Positions 27,490 through 40,102 of a DNA stretch of 64,000 nt are shown here, piece after piece. Below the pieces are notes generated by a model. It worked only from the letters and a program-made list of their open reading frames with translations. It ran no database searches and was not told where the DNA came from. The DNA is from Gammaproteobacteria bacterium (lineage in GTDB: Bacteria > Pseudomonadota > Gammaproteobacteria > Pseudomonadales > Azotimanducaceae): NCBI GenBank assembly GCA_028821125.1, contig JAPPHD010000191.1, positions 34,698-98,697 of the forward strand, given 5' to 3'. Numbering within the stretch: position 1 is the first letter of the stretch; every line of letters starts with the position of its first letter. The position numbers were made by a program, and so were the translations under genes.

Positions 27490-27594
27490 GTTCGCATGCG
27501 GCGCTTCCCTTTCGGCGCACGGCCACAACGTCCTGCGGTGTTCGAGGCTTTCGGACGAGCTTAACGCGCCGAAAGGGAAGCGCCGCATGCGAAC
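27490..27594. repeat. Perfect 29-base inverted repeat between sucD and htpG
   Basis: Bases 27490-27518 (starting GTTCGCATGCGGCGC) are the exact reverse complement of 27566-27594, separated by 47 bases. The pairing stops abruptly on both sides. In RNA this would be a very stable 29-bp stem. It lies 3' of sucD and 5' of htpG on the minus strand, so it could end or protect the suc transcript, or be a small palindromic mobile element. The remaining gap 27399-27762 has no gene I can support; its sucD-proximal part is AT-rich. Confidence 0.85.
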
Positions 27595-27762
27595 TCTTTC
27601 CCGAGATTCTGCGCTGTTCCTCCCACGTTCGCGCCACGGCGCGCCGGGTTCCCGACTCGCATGGAAACAATTTTCAACTCATTGTTTATAATGGATATTT
27701 TATGTTGCAACTGAATTTGGGACAGTTCCTTCGATTCGGCTCCGAGAGCAGGTACGCGGGAT

Positions 27763-28638
27763 TCAAGCCCAGCCCGTTGCCTCGGCCAGTGCGTTGCCGA
27801 TGCCGGCCAGGCTGCGGACTGTCTTTACGCCGGCTTCTTCCAGCGCCTCGAACTTTTCGGCCGCCGTGCCCTTGCCGCCGGCGACTATCGCACCGGCGTG
27901 TCCCATGCGTTTGCCGGGCGGGGCGGTGACGCCGGCTATGTAGGCGACAACCGGTTTGGTGACGTGCTCGCGGATGAAGGCCGCTGCCTCCTCTTCCGCC
28001 GAACCGCCGATTTCGCCCACCATGACGATCGCTTCGGTGTCCGGGTCCTGCTCGAAGAGCGCCAGGATGTCGGTGAACTGGCTGCCGGGGATGGGGTCGC
28101 CGCCGATGCCGACGCAGGTGCTCTGGCCGAAGCCCGGGTCGGTGGTCTGCTTGACGGCTTCGTAGGTCAGGGTGCCAGAGCGCGAGACGATGCCGACCTT
28201 GCCGGCGCGGTGGATTTCGCCGGGCATGATGCCGATCTTGCACTCGTCCGGGGTGATCACGCCCGGGCAGTTCGGGCCGATGAGGCGTGCGCCGGTGATG
28301 TCGAGCCTGGCCTTGACGGCCAGCATGTCCAGGGTGGGGACGCCTTCCGTGATACAGACGATCAGTTCGATGCCGGCGTCGAGGGCTTCGAGGATGGAGT
28401 CCTTGCAGAACGGCGCGGGTACGTAGATGACCGAGGCGGTGGCGCCGGTTGCCTCGACGGCCGCCGCCACGGTGTCGAACACGGGCCGGCCAAGGTGGGT
28501 GGCGCCGCCCTTGCCGGGCGTCACGCCGCCGACGAGTTGGGTGCCGTAGGCGATGGCCTGTTCGCAGTGCAGGGTTCCCTGGGAGCCGGTGAAGCCCTGG
28601 CAGAGGACGCGGGTGTTGCCGTCGACCAGGATGCTCAT
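27763..28638 (-). CDS. sucD: Succinyl-CoA synthetase, alpha subunit
   Basis: SucD with SucC converts succinyl-CoA to succinate with nucleotide triphosphate formation. The 291-residue protein begins [20 protein letters not shown] (CoA-binding Rossmann fold). [20 protein letters not shown] and the phosphohistidine loop region [17 protein letters not shown], with its active-site His, are both visible. It starts within the sucC stop codon (ATGA overlap), so translation is coupled. It is the last gene of the sdh-suc operon. Length equals E. coli SucD (289) closely. Confidence 0.97.
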   Translation of the reverse strand: MSILVDGNTRVLCQGFTGSQGTLHCEQAIAYGTQLVGGVTPGKGGATHLGRPVFDTVAAAVEATGATASVIYVPAPFCKDSILEALDAGIELIVCITEGVPTLDMLAVKARLDITGARLIGPNCPGVITPDECKIGIMPGEIHRAGKVGIVSRSGTLTYEAVKQTTDPGFGQSTCVGIGGDPIPGSQFTDILALFEQDPDTEAIVMVGEIGGSAEEEAAAFIREHVTKPVVAYIAGVTAPPGKRMGHAGAIVAGGKGTAAEKFEALEEAGVKTVRSLAGIGNALAEATGWA

Positions 28639-29891
28639 GAGCGATCCCCCGCGCCGGTGTCGGAGCCGACGGTTGCCGCGCCGCCGCTCGCTGCCGCGGC
28701 ACGGGCCGCTTCCGCCCCGGGGGCCGTTGATCCACCTGCGGCCGCGATCGACTTCAGCGCCGCTTCCTCGAGCGAGGCCGCGGCGATGATGTTGAGCCCG
28801 CTTTCCGTCAGTATCTCCCGGCCGCGGGCCGCGTTGTTGCCCTCGAAACGCACGATGACGGGTACCGATACCCCTACCTCTTCCACGGCCCCGACGATAC
28901 CTTCGGCGATGATCGCGCAACTCACGATGCCGCCGAAGATGTTGATCAGCACCGCCTGCACGGCCGAATCGGAGAGGATGATCTTGAACGCTTCCGACAC
29001 CGCCTCGCGGGTGGCGCCGCCCCCCACGTCCAGGAAGTTGGCCGGGCTGCCGCCGTATACCTTGACCAGGTCCATGGTGCCCATGGCGAGGCCGGCGCCG
29101 TTCACCATGCAGCCGATGTTGCCGTCGAGAGCCACGTAATTGAGGCCGAACCCGGCGGCCCGGGCTTCCCGCTCGTCCTCCTGGGAGGGGTCGCGCAGGT
29201 CCGCGAGCCGCTTCTGGCGGTGGAGGGCATTGCCGTCGACGTTCATCTTCGCATCGAGGCAGTGCACCTGGCCGTCCGTGGTGACGACCAGGGGATTGAT
29301 TTCCACCAAGGAACAATCCAGTTCCTGAAAAAGCCTTGCCAACTGCATGAAAATATTGGCGAATTGCCTAACCTGGGGGCCAGTGAGGCCGAGGCGGAAC
29401 GCAAGCGCCCTGCCCTGGTACGGCTGCGGCCCCACGTAGGGATCGATGGCCTCCCGCAGGATTTTTTCCGGCGTCTCTTCCGCCACCTTCTCGATCTCCA
29501 CGCCGCCTTCCGTGGAAGCCATGAAAACGACGCGGCGGCGGCTGCGGTCGATGACGGCGCCCAGGTAGAGTTCGCGCTCGATGCCGACGCACTGTTCCAC
29601 GTAGATGCTGTTCACCGGCTGCCCCCCGGCGTCGGTCTGCGCGGTGACCAGGCTGCTGCCGATCCAGCGCTCGGCGAATTCCCGTACCTCGTCCAGGGAC
29701 CCGGCGACCTTGACGCCGCCCGCCTTGCCCCGGCCACCGGCGTGTACCTGCACCTTCACCGCCCAGCGTTCGCCGCCGATCTCCTCCGCCGCGGTCACCG
29801 CCGCCTCCGGGCTGTCTGCGGCGATGCCCGGCGAGACCGGCAGGCCGTATTCGGCAAAGAGGCTCTTGGCCTGGTATTCGTGCAGGTTCAT
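28635..29891 (-). CDS. sucC: Succinyl-CoA synthetase, beta subunit, with Ala-rich tail
   Basis: This is the ATP-grasp beta subunit of succinyl-CoA synthetase. It begins [20 protein letters not shown], contains [40 protein letters not shown] and [17 protein letters not shown], and [17 protein letters not shown] near the end. At 418 residues it exceeds E. coli SucC (388): after LKSIAAAGG a low-complexity tail of about 35 Ala, Gly and Ser residues runs to the stop. The tail is unusual and of unknown role. It is followed by sucD with a 4-base overlap and preceded by lpd. Confidence 0.97.
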   Translation of the reverse strand: MNLHEYQAKSLFAEYGLPVSPGIAADSPEAAVTAAEEIGGERWAVKVQVHAGGRGKAGGVKVAGSLDEVREFAERWIGSSLVTAQTDAGGQPVNSIYVEQCVGIERELYLGAVIDRSRRRVVFMASTEGGVEIEKVAEETPEKILREAIDPYVGPQPYQGRALAFRLGLTGPQVRQFANIFMQLARLFQELDCSLVEINPLVVTTDGQVHCLDAKMNVDGNALHRQKRLADLRDPSQEDEREARAAGFGLNYVALDGNIGCMVNGAGLAMGTMDLVKVYGGSPANFLDVGGGATREAVSEAFKIILSDSAVQAVLINIFGGIVSCAIIAEGIVGAVEEVGVSVPVIVRFEGNNAARGREILTESGLNIIAAASLEEAALKSIAAAGGSTAPGAEAARAAAASGGAATVGSDTGAGDRS

Positions 29892-29935
29892 TCGTCAGTG
29901 TCCGGTCCCATGGGTTTCCTGCACTTCAGAGGACA

Positions 29936-31381
<1,446 letters not shown>

Positions 31382-31394
31382 TCAAACCTCTCGG

Positions 31395-32612
<1,218 letters not shown>

Positions 32613-32617
32613 GGCGG

Positions 32618-35461
32618 TTATCCGAAGAGTGCGTCCCTGACCAGGCGCTGCTGCCGGTCGTTGTGCATCTGCATGTAACCCCCCGCGGTGGCGGCGAAGG
32701 AGTCCCTGCCGGCGTATTCCAGGTTGGGGAACGCTTCGTGGGTGGCGATCGCCTGGCGCATCTTGTGCTGGGTCTGGTACCAGGCGCCCTGGTTCATGGG
32801 TTCCTCCTGGCACCAGACCACCCGCCGCAGGCGCTTGTAGGGGGCGATCGCCCGGGCCAGGTTCTCCCGCGGATACGGGTACAACTGCTCGATGCGGAGG
32901 ATCACCACGTTTTCCGCATTGGCCGCGCGCCGCGCCTCGAGCAACTCGTAGTACACCTTGCCGCTGCACAGCACCACCCGGTCGACGCCCTGCGGGTCGA
33001 TGTCGTCGATTTCACCGAGCACGGTCTGGAAGGCGCCGTCGTAGAGTTCTTCCAGCGTCGACACCGCCTGCTTGTGCCGGAGCAGGCTTTTCGGCGTCAG
33101 GGCCACCAGCGGTTTGCGCAGCGGCCGGATGATCTGGCGGCGCAGCATGTGAAAAACCTGGGCCGGGGTGGTGGGCATGCACACCTGCATGTTGTGCTCG
33201 GCGGAGAGCTGCAGGTAGCGTTCCAGGCGCGCAGAGGAGTGTTCCGGGCCCGCGCCCTCGTAACCGTGCGGCAGCAGCATGGTGAGGCCGCACAGCCGTG
33301 CCCATTTCACCTCCCCGGAAGAGACGAACTGGTCGATCACCACCTGGGCGCCGTTGGCGAAATCGCCGAACTGGGCTTCCCAGATGATCTGCTCCTTGGG
33401 CGTGGTGGTGGCATAACCGTACTCGAAGGCCAGCACCGCTTCCTCGGAGAGCAGCGAGTCGTAGATGTCGAAGTTGGTGGTCTCCGAGAGGTGGTTCAGC
33501 GGAATGTAGCGCTTGCCGTCGACCTGGTTGTAGAGGCAGGCGTGGCGGTGCGAGAACGTGCCCACGCCCACATCCTGCCCCGTCAGGCGCACGCCGTGGC
33601 CCTCGACCACCAGCGTGCCGTACGCCATGGTCTCGGCGTAGCCCCAGTTCACCGGCATTTCGCCCGCGGTCATCAGCGCGCGGTCGTCCATGGTCTTCTG
33701 CACCTGCCGCTGCAGCTCGAAGCCGTCGGGAACGCGCCCGAGCCGCTCGGCAACCTCGATGAACCGCTCCCTGGGAACCCGGGTATCCGCCGCGGCCGTC
33801 CACTCGTGGCCGAGATAGGGCCGCCAGTCGACGAACAGGCCCTCGTTCGGTTCCTGGACGATGGAGAGCGCCACGTGGCCGCCGCTCTCCAGGGTGTTCC
33901 GGTACCGTTCCGCCATCTCGGCAGCCTGGTTGCGGCTCACCACCTGCTCTTCGACCAGCTTTTCGGCGTACCGTTCCCGGGTGGTGGGCAGCGCCCTGAT
34001 GCGCTTGTACATCAGGGGCTGGGTCTTCATCGGCTCCTCGGCCTCGTTGTGCCCGCGGCGGCGGTAGCAGACGAGATCGATGACCACGTCCTTGCGGAAG
34101 TACATGCGGTAGTCGGCGGCGAGCTGAGTAACGAAGATCACCGCCTCCGGGTCGTCGCCGTTGACGTGGAAGATGGGCGCCTGCACCATTTTGGCGATCT
34201 CGGTGCAGTACTCGGTGGAGCGGGCGTCGTCCTGCCGGTGGGTGGTGAAGCCGATCTGGTTGTTGAGGATGATGTGCACGGTGCCGCCGGTCTTGAAGCC
34301 CCGGGTCTGGGACATCTGCAGCGTCTCCATGACCACGCCCTGGCCGGCGAAGGCCGCATCGCCGTGCACCACGATGGGCACCACCAGGTTGCCGCCGTAG
34401 TCGCGCCGGCGGTCCTGCCGGGCGCGCACGGAACCCGCCACCACCGGGCCGACGATCTCCAGGTGCGAGGGATTGAAGGCCAACGCCAGGTGCATCTCGC
34501 CCCCCGGCGTCATGACGTTGGTGGAGAAGCCCTGGTGGTACTTGACATCGCCGGAGGCCAGGGACTCGTCCACCTTGCCGTCGAACTCGCTGAACAGGTC
34601 CCAGGGATCCTTGCCCAGGATATTGACCAGCACGTTCAGGCGGCCGCGGTGGGCCATGCCGACCACGGTTTCCAGCACATCGTGGGAGCCAAGCCGCTGC
34701 AGCAGCTCGTGCACGCAGGGAATGAGCGACTCGGCGCCTTCGAGGCCGAAGCGCTTGGTGCCCGGGTAGCGCCCGTGCAGGTACTTTTCCAGGCCTTCCG
34801 CCGCCGTCAGCCGCTCCAGGATGCGGCGCTTCTCGGCGGCGGTGAGCGGCGGCTTCGACCGCGCCCGTTCCAGGCGGTGCTGCACCCACATCTGCTCGTC
34901 GGCCTGCACGATGTGCATGTACTCGGCGCCGATGCTGCCGCAGTAGGTCATCTCCAGGGTCTCGACGATTTCGCGGAGCTTGGCCTTGCCGTCGTGGTAG
35001 CCGAGCGAGCCGGTGTCGAAGATCTCCTCGAGTTCCGCCACGGACAGGTTGTGGTAGGCCAGGTCGAGCACCGGCATCTCCGGCCGCTCCATCAGGCCCA
35101 GGGGGTCGATGTTGGCCTTCTTGTGGCCCCGGTGCCGGTAGGCGGAGATGAGCTCCAGCACGCGCATCTGCTTGCGCTCGTGCTCGCTCTCCACCGCGGC
35201 GCTCTGCCGCTCCGGGCGCGCTTTCAGGCGGTTGCGGCCGATACGCTCGAAATGCTGCACGATGCCGCTGTGGGGCACTTCCACGGCCTTGTCGCCGTTG
35301 TCGTCCTCAAGCGGCGGCAGGCTGCCGAAATAGTGCTCCCACTCCGGTGGCAGTTCACCGCCGCCGGTCAGGTATTCCTCGTACATCGCCTCGATGTAGG
35401 CCGCATTGGCGCCCGCGAGGTGCGAACTCCGGCGCATGCGGTCGAGTTCGGATTCAGCCAT
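32618..35461 (-). CDS. sucA: 2-Oxoglutarate dehydrogenase E1 component
   Basis: This is the thiamine-diphosphate decarboxylase of the 2-oxoglutarate dehydrogenase complex. The 947-residue protein begins with the E2-binding region [18 protein letters not shown]. It has [18 protein letters not shown], the ThDP/Mg motif region [20 protein letters not shown] with NNQIGFTTH, and [20 protein letters not shown] in the transketolase-like central domain. Length is close to E. coli SucA (933). It is 73 bases downstream of sdhB and immediately upstream of sucB. A long plus-strand open frame over it is a high-GC shadow. Confidence 0.98.
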   Translation of the reverse strand: MAESELDRMRRSSHLAGANAAYIEAMYEEYLTGGGELPPEWEHYFGSLPPLEDDNGDKAVEVPHSGIVQHFERIGRNRLKARPERQSAAVESEHERKQMRVLELISAYRHRGHKKANIDPLGLMERPEMPVLDLAYHNLSVAELEEIFDTGSLGYHDGKAKLREIVETLEMTYCGSIGAEYMHIVQADEQMWVQHRLERARSKPPLTAAEKRRILERLTAAEGLEKYLHGRYPGTKRFGLEGAESLIPCVHELLQRLGSHDVLETVVGMAHRGRLNVLVNILGKDPWDLFSEFDGKVDESLASGDVKYHQGFSTNVMTPGGEMHLALAFNPSHLEIVGPVVAGSVRARQDRRRDYGGNLVVPIVVHGDAAFAGQGVVMETLQMSQTRGFKTGGTVHIILNNQIGFTTHRQDDARSTEYCTEIAKMVQAPIFHVNGDDPEAVIFVTQLAADYRMYFRKDVVIDLVCYRRRGHNEAEEPMKTQPLMYKRIRALPTTRERYAEKLVEEQVVSRNQAAEMAERYRNTLESGGHVALSIVQEPNEGLFVDWRPYLGHEWTAAADTRVPRERFIEVAERLGRVPDGFELQRQVQKTMDDRALMTAGEMPVNWGYAETMAYGTLVVEGHGVRLTGQDVGVGTFSHRHACLYNQVDGKRYIPLNHLSETTNFDIYDSLLSEEAVLAFEYGYATTTPKEQIIWEAQFGDFANGAQVVIDQFVSSGEVKWARLCGLTMLLPHGYEGAGPEHSSARLERYLQLSAEHNMQVCMPTTPAQVFHMLRRQIIRPLRKPLVALTPKSLLRHKQAVSTLEELYDGAFQTVLGEIDDIDPQGVDRVVLCSGKVYYELLEARRAANAENVVILRIEQLYPYPRENLARAIAPYKRLRRVVWCQEEPMNQGAWYQTQHKMRQAIATHEAFPNLEYAGRDSFAATAGGYMQMHNDRQQRLVRDALFG

Positions 35462-35534
35462 GGGTGTGCCTGGTCTCTGCCTGTCTGGTCACGAGTCGCC
35501 GGGGTGCCTTGCCGTGTATCCGCCCGACAGCCGC

Positions 35535-36239
35535 TCAGGTGCCCTGCGAGAGCATCAGGGTGCGAATCTTGCCGATCGCCCGGGTCGGGTTCAGATCCTT
35601 GGGACATACGTCGACGCAGTTCATGATGCCCCGGCAGCGGAAGACGCTGAACGGGTCCACCAGGTCGGCCAGGCGCTCCTCCGTAGCCGTGTCGCGGCTG
35701 TCCGCGATAAACCGGTACGCCTGCAGCAGCCCCGCGGGGCCGACGAACTTGTCCGGGTTCCACCAGAACGACGGGCAGGCAGTGGAACAGCAGGCACAGA
35801 GGATGCACTCGTACAGCCCGTCGAGCTCCGCCCGCTCCTCGGGCGTCTGCAGCCGTTCCCGCGCCGGCGGCGGCGTATCGTTGATGAGATAGGGCTTGAT
35901 CCTCTCGTACTGCCGGTAGAACTGCGTCATGTCCACCACCAGGTCGCGTACCACCGGCAACCCCGGAAGCGGCCGCAGCACCAGCTTGCCGCCCCGCGCC
36001 GCCTCCGAGACGGGTGTAATGCAGGCCAGGCCGTTCTTGCCGTTCATGTTCATGCCGTCGGAGCCGCACACCCCCTCCCGGCAACTGCGCCGGTACGACA
36101 GGCTCGGGTCCTGCTCCTTCAACAGCGCCAGCACATCGAGCACCATCAGGTCGCGCCCCTCGGGCAGATCGACGGCCATGTCCTGCATGCGCGGCTTTTC
36201 GTCCGCCTCCGGGTTGTATCGATAAACGCTGACGTGCAT
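35535..36239 (-). CDS. sdhB: Succinate dehydrogenase iron-sulfur subunit
   Basis: SdhB carries electrons from SdhA to quinone. The 234-residue protein has the [2Fe-2S] ligands in SCREGVCGSDGMNMNGKNGL, the [4Fe-4S] cluster in CILCACCSTACPSFWWN and the [3Fe-4S] cluster in CRGIMNCVDVCPKDLNP. I start at ATG 36239 (MHVSVYRYNPEAD), which matches the usual N-terminus, rather than an ATG nine codons upstream. It is separated from sdhA by 1.26 kb containing a toxin-antitoxin module on the other strand, so it may need its own promoter. Confidence 0.97.
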   Translation of the reverse strand: MHVSVYRYNPEADEKPRMQDMAVDLPEGRDLMVLDVLALLKEQDPSLSYRRSCREGVCGSDGMNMNGKNGLACITPVSEAARGGKLVLRPLPGLPVVRDLVVDMTQFYRQYERIKPYLINDTPPPARERLQTPEERAELDGLYECILCACCSTACPSFWWNPDKFVGPAGLLQAYRFIADSRDTATEERLADLVDPFSVFRCRGIMNCVDVCPKDLNPTRAIGKIRTLMLSQGT

Positions 36240-36519
36240 GGCGGTTCCGTTCTCCTTTGACCCCATTCTAGCCCGAACGTTCTGCGAAATGGTTTCCGGT
36301 AAAGCCGGTAGGAGCGGCTTCTGTCGAGGGGAAAAAACTGTCTCACAGATTCGGGCGACCGGTAAAGCGCCCGGACATGGGCTTTTTCCTACATACAGAG
36401 GGGCCCTGACCCTGTCACACTTGCGGTTGCATCAACACCCTGGGGATTACATTGCGTTCGCCACGCATTTCCGCTGGATCGTGACCCTAAACCACGCAAT
36501 CGTTTCACGAGCATGGAAA

Positions 36520-36762
36520 ATGAAGATTTTGAAGTTCATCACCACTTTCCAATCGCTGCTCAAGCGCATCGGAAGCATCAGCCACGTGCTACCGGCAACT
36601 CGATTGGACAGTCCCCTTACGGAGGACGTGCCGCCACCCCATCCGCCGGCAGGCACATGGCTTGGCGCAATGCGCAACCAGGGCACAATCGTCGGCGATC
36701 TGATCGAGCCAGCCGCTGAACCAGACGACTGGGAAGCCACCGGATCGCGCGACACATCGTGA
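36520..36762 (+). CDS. Small hypothetical ORF, possible antitoxin remnant
   Basis: An 80-residue frame, MKILKFITTFQSLLKRIGSI onward, ending in GTWLGAMRNQGTIVGDLIEP and AAEPDDWEA. The acidic Trp-containing tail is reminiscent of toxin-neutralising tails of small antitoxins, but I cannot name a family. A GGA four bases before the ATG is a weak ribosome site. It lies in the 615-base gap (36240-36854) between sdhB and vapB, which is less GC-rich than its surroundings and otherwise empty apart from the vapB operators. It may not be expressed. Confidence 0.3.
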   Translation: MKILKFITTFQSLLKRIGSISHVLPATRLDSPLTEDVPPPHPPAGTWLGAMRNQGTIVGDLIEPAAEPDDWEATGSRDTS

Positions 36763-36797
36763 AGTTTCATTTCGTCTGACCATCGGGTGCAGCTTGA

Positions 36798-36834
36798 ATT
36801 ACCTTGGTAATGCATGGGATATTACCGTGGTAAT
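36798..36834. promoter_or_regulatory. Twin palindromic operators of the VapBC module
   Basis: ATTACCTTGGTAAT (36798-36811) and ATTACCGTGGTAAT (36821-36834) are two copies of the palindrome ATTACCnnGGTAAT, 23 bases centre to centre, ending 20 bases before the vapB start. This is the expected binding site for an autoregulating VapB dimer or VapBC complex. Confidence 0.8.
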
Positions 36835-36854
36835 TCACGGCGGCGAACCAAACG

Positions 36855-37115
36855 ATGATGCGGCTAGAGTCCAAGCTCACCTCTCAGGGACAGATTTCCA
36901 TTCCAGCGCGTATACGGCAGAAGTTGGGGTTGGGGCCCGGGTCCAGGGTCGAGTGGTGCGAGCGGGGTGACGAGGTGATCGTAAAACGGGCCTCAAAGTA
37001 CAGTTCTCAGGACATCCACGATGCGCTTTTCAAGACTCCACCCAAGCCCCGTACGGTAGACCAGATGGATGAGGGCATCCGAGCCCACCTCAGGGAGAAG
37101 CATGCGCGCCGTTGA
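36855..37115 (+). CDS. vapB: AbrB/MazE-like antitoxin
   Basis: This 86-residue antitoxin has an AbrB-type swapped-hairpin DNA-binding domain at residues about 3-45: SKLTSQGQISIPARIRQKLG, then PGSRVEWCERGDEVIVKRA. The charged C-terminus (RTVDQMDEGIRAHLREKHARR) would bind the PIN toxin. Two palindromic operators precede it. Its last 14 bases overlap the toxin gene, typical of translationally coupled TA pairs. It runs opposite to the sdh-suc operon in which it is embedded. ATG 36855 or the next codon is the start. Confidence 0.9.
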   Translation: MMRLESKLTSQGQISIPARIRQKLGLGPGSRVEWCERGDEVIVKRASKYSSQDIHDALFKTPPKPRTVDQMDEGIRAHLREKHARR

Positions 37116-37482
37116 TACCAACGTTCTGGTCCGGCTGATCGTTCGGGACGATCCGGAACAGGTTGAGAGCTCCGAGGCGTTTGTGACGCCCGGCGCATGG
37201 GTTTCGCACCTGGTGCTCGCCGAAACGGTCTGGGTACTGAAATCCGTCTACGGATTGGACTCGGCCGGGATTGCCACCGCTGTGGAAATGCTGGTCGAGC
37301 ACGATCGGCTGGTGCTGCAGGACGGCGATGTGGTCCAGAACGCGCTGGCAGCATTCCGACAGCAGTCAAGTGTCGGATTCGTCGACTGCCTCATCCTGAA
37401 AGTCGCCCGAAAGCTGGGCCATCGCCCGCTCGGAACGTTCGACAAGTCAATGTCTCGGCTGGATGACGCCGTCCGGCTATAA
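37102..37482 (+). CDS. vapC: PIN-domain ribonuclease toxin
   Basis: This 126-residue PIN-domain toxin is a Mg-dependent ribonuclease in its family. The acidic residues are present: Asp5 (RAVDTNVLVRL), Glu41 (LAETVWVL), Asp95 (GFVDCLILKVARK) and Asp114 (TFDKSM), so it is probably active. I start at ATG 37102, with AGGGAG upstream and 14 bases of overlap with vapB; an upstream frame extension is not needed. It ends 21 bases from the end of sdhA on the opposite strand. Confidence 0.92.
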   Translation: MRAVDTNVLVRLIVRDDPEQVESSEAFVTPGAWVSHLVLAETVWVLKSVYGLDSAGIATAVEMLVEHDRLVLQDGDVVQNALAAFRQQSSVGFVDCLILKVARKLGHRPLGTFDKSMSRLDDAVRL

Positions 37483-37503
37483 GGGTTGGCGCATGAATCG
37501 CGC

Positions 37504-39276
37504 TTAGTACTTCCGTTCCTTCGGCTCGAATACGGGTACCGTCTTCGGCGCGAAGTTGACGGCCCGCTTGCCGACCCGCTTCTCCTCGGGGTAATACATC
37601 GAGTGGCACAGCCAGTTCTCGTCGTCGCGTTCCTGGTAATCCTCCCGGGCGTGGGCGCCGCGGCTTTCCCGGCGTTCCTCGGCGACGATCGCCGTGGCTT
37701 CGGCGACCTCCAGGAGGTTGTCGAGTTCCAGGGCTTCGAGGCGGGCGGTGTTGAAGGCGTTGCTCTTGTCGCCGAGGTGGGCCGCGCCTATGCGTTGCCT
37801 CAGTTCGTTGAGCTTCTCGATGCCGGAGCGCATGTGCGATTCCGAGCGGAACACGCCGAAGCTGTTCTGCATGACGGTCTGCAATTCGCGTTTCAGGCTG
37901 TCGACGGGCTCGCCGTCGGTGGATTCGTTCCAGCGGTTCAGGCGGGTGAGCGATGCCTCGAGGTCTGAGTCGCTCGCCTCCCGGAAACTGACGCCCTGGC
38001 GCAGGGTTTCCTCGATGTGCAGCCCGGAGGCCCGCCCGAAGACGATGAGGTCGAGCAGCGAATTGCCGCCGAGGCGGTTGGCGCCGTGCACGGAGACGCA
38101 GGCCACCTCGCCGGCGGCGTAGAGGCCTTCCACCATCCGGTCGTTGCCGCCGGCGTCCTGGGTCAGCGCCTGGCCGTGCACGCCGGTGGGAACGCCGCCC
38201 ATCATGTAATGGCAGGTCGGCACTACCGGGATGGGTTCCCGGACCGGGTCGGCGTGGGCGAAGGTTCTGGACAGCTCGAGAATCCCGGGCAGGCGGGCGT
38301 TGAGCACTTCCTCGCCGAGGTGGTCGAGCTTCAGCAGCACGTGATCGCCGTCGGGGCCGCAACCCCGGCCTTCCAGCACTTCGAGAACCATCGACCGGGC
38401 CACCACGTCACGGCCCGCGAGGTCCTTGGCGGTGGGTGCGTAGCGCTCCATGAAGCGCTCGCCGTCCCTGTTGATGAGGTAGCCGCCCTCGCCGCGGCTG
38501 CCCTCGGTGACCAGCACGCCGGCCCCGTGGATGCCCGTGGGGTGAAACTGCCACATCTCCATGTCCTGCATGGGCAGCCCGGCGCGCAGGGCCATGCCGA
38601 CGCCGTCGCCGGTGTTCATCAGCGCATTGGTGGTGCTGGCGTAGATGCGCCCGGCGCCGCCGGTGGCCAGCACCGTGGCCTTGGCGGCGATGTAGACCAC
38701 CTCGCCGGTCTCGATTTCGATGGCGATCACGCCCACCACCACGCCGTCGGCGTTCTTCACGAGATCGACGGCGAACCATTCGTTCAGGAAGGTGGTGCCG
38801 GCCTTGAAGTTCGCCTGGTACAGGGTGTGCAGCAGGGCGTGCCCCGTGCGGTCCGCGGCTGCGCAGGTGCGGCTTGCCTGGCCGCCCTTGCCGTAGTTCT
38901 TCGACTGGCCGCCGAACGGGCGCTGGTAGATGCGGCCCGACTCGGTGCGGGAGAACGGCATGCCCATGTGCTCCAGTTCGAAGACGGCCTGGGGCCCTTC
39001 GCTGCACATGTACTCGATGGCGTCCTGGTCGCCGATGTAGTCCGAACCCTTGACCGTGTCGTACATGTGCCAGCGCCAGTCGTCGTCCGGGTCTTCGCTG
39101 GCGATGGCGCAGGTGATGCCGCCCTGGGCGGAGACCGTGTGGGAGCGGGTGGGAAACACCTTGGAAATCACCGCCGTCTTCAGGCCCGACCGGGCCAGGC
39201 GCAACGACGCGCACATGCCGGCGCCGCCGCCGCCGACGATGACGCCGTCGAATTCCATCCTGCGCGGCAGCGTCAC
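37504..39276 (-). CDS. sdhA: Succinate dehydrogenase flavoprotein subunit
   Basis: SdhA oxidises succinate to fumarate with covalently bound FAD. With GTG 39276 it has 590 residues and the N-terminus [20 protein letters not shown], matching E. coli (588). FAD-linkage His is in [31 protein letters not shown] holds substrate-binding residues and [14 protein letters not shown] the conserved active-site region. The GTG lies 8 bases after the sdhD stop; ATG 39258 is an alternative. The gene ends 21 bases from vapC, at the edge of the insertion that separates it from sdhB. Confidence 0.97.
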   Translation of the reverse strand: MTLPRRMEFDGVIVGGGGAGMCASLRLARSGLKTAVISKVFPTRSHTVSAQGGITCAIASEDPDDDWRWHMYDTVKGSDYIGDQDAIEYMCSEGPQAVFELEHMGMPFSRTESGRIYQRPFGGQSKNYGKGGQASRTCAAADRTGHALLHTLYQANFKAGTTFLNEWFAVDLVKNADGVVVGVIAIEIETGEVVYIAAKATVLATGGAGRIYASTTNALMNTGDGVGMALRAGLPMQDMEMWQFHPTGIHGAGVLVTEGSRGEGGYLINRDGERFMERYAPTAKDLAGRDVVARSMVLEVLEGRGCGPDGDHVLLKLDHLGEEVLNARLPGILELSRTFAHADPVREPIPVVPTCHYMMGGVPTGVHGQALTQDAGGNDRMVEGLYAAGEVACVSVHGANRLGGNSLLDLIVFGRASGLHIEETLRQGVSFREASDSDLEASLTRLNRWNESTDGEPVDSLKRELQTVMQNSFGVFRSESHMRSGIEKLNELRQRIGAAHLGDKSNAFNTARLEALELDNLLEVAEATAIVAEERRESRGAHAREDYQERDDENWLCHSMYYPEEKRVGKRAVNFAPKTVPVFEPKERKY

Positions 39277-39284
39277 GGCGTACC

Positions 39285-39653
39285 CTACAGCGACCAGAAC
39301 AGGGCCAGGCCCCAGGCGACGTAGACGAACAGCACCAGCACCATGCCGCACTGATAGATGAACCGGAAAACCGTGGCATGCCTGCCGAAATAGTGCGGCT
39401 GCACGTAGTCGGTGCCCACCGTCCACATGCCGATCCAGCCGTGCACGGCGGTCGCCAGGAGCGCCAGGGTGCTGAACAGTTGCATGGGCATGGAACCGAA
39501 GTACGCGGCGAGGGCCCCGTGGCTGACGCCGTCGTTGACGAGGAACCAGCCGACCACGCAGCCCGCGTAGAGCGCCAGCACCACGGCGCTCACCCGCTGC
39601 AGAACGAAATCGGCCAGCCCGTTGCCGGTGAGTGAAGTGACGCTGGTCACCAT
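39285..39653 (-). CDS. sdhD: Succinate dehydrogenase membrane anchor subunit
   Basis: This 122-residue inner-membrane anchor has three transmembrane helices (about 18-40, 55-78 and 95-120). The haem/quinone region [17 protein letters not shown] holds the conserved His and the Asp-Tyr pair of SdhD. It overlaps the end of sdhC by 7 bases and is followed after 8 bases by sdhA. Length compares with E. coli SdhD (115). Confidence 0.95.
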   Translation of the reverse strand: MVTSVTSLTGNGLADFVLQRVSAVVLALYAGCVVGWFLVNDGVSHGALAAYFGSMPMQLFSTLALLATAVHGWIGMWTVGTDYVQPHYFGRHATVFRFIYQCGMVLVLFVYVAWGLALFWSL

Positions 39654-40027
39654 AGCCAGGCCCCGAGCGCCAGGACGGTAGCGCCGGTCAGCGCAAACAC
39701 CAGCCAGACCCCTCGCCGGGCCGCCTTGAGCGTATCGCCGATGTGGATGTCGAGCAGCAGATGCCTAATGCCGGCAATCAGGTGATAGGCCAGCAGCGCC
39801 AGCACCGCGAGCAGGGCAAGCTTGCCGCCGGTCCCGGCCAGCATCGCCTCCGCCCGGTCAAATCCGGCCGGGGAGTCCAGCGCCAGGCCGAGCAGGTACA
39901 GGAGCCAGGCAAAGCCCGCGAACAGGCCCACCCCGGTGAGCCGGTGGGCGATGGAAGCCATGGCAGTCACCGGCCAGCGGAACTTGGCCGGCGAAAGCGA
40001 CAGGCTGACTGGACGCGCGGATTTCAC
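39647..40027 (-). CDS. sdhC: Succinate dehydrogenase cytochrome b556 subunit
   Basis: SdhC is 126 residues, beginning at GTG 40027 with [20 protein letters not shown]. The family signature [14 protein letters not shown] follows in helix 1, and [15 protein letters not shown] in helix 2 holds the haem-ligand His; helix 3 ends the protein. It is the first gene of the sdh-suc operon. The 232-base region upstream (40028-40259) would hold the operon promoter but no clear -35/-10 pair is visible; a DUF4143-like fragment lies there. Confidence 0.95.
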   Translation of the reverse strand: MKSARPVSLSLSPAKFRWPVTAMASIAHRLTGVGLFAGFAWLLYLLGLALDSPAGFDRAEAMLAGTGGKLALLAVLALLAYHLIAGIRHLLLDIHIGDTLKAARRGVWLVFALTGATVLALGAWLW

Positions 40028-40102
40028 AATTGCGATTCAGACTGTTTCTCTTATTGGGCGACCGCGCAAATCCGTACGGGAGCCCGCGCGACCATCGGTA
40101 TA

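Noticed and set aside
32663..35626. 987-codon plus-strand open frame opposite sucA
   Set aside because: High GC leaves the antisense frame open. The translation has no known domain, while the minus strand is an unmistakable SucA.
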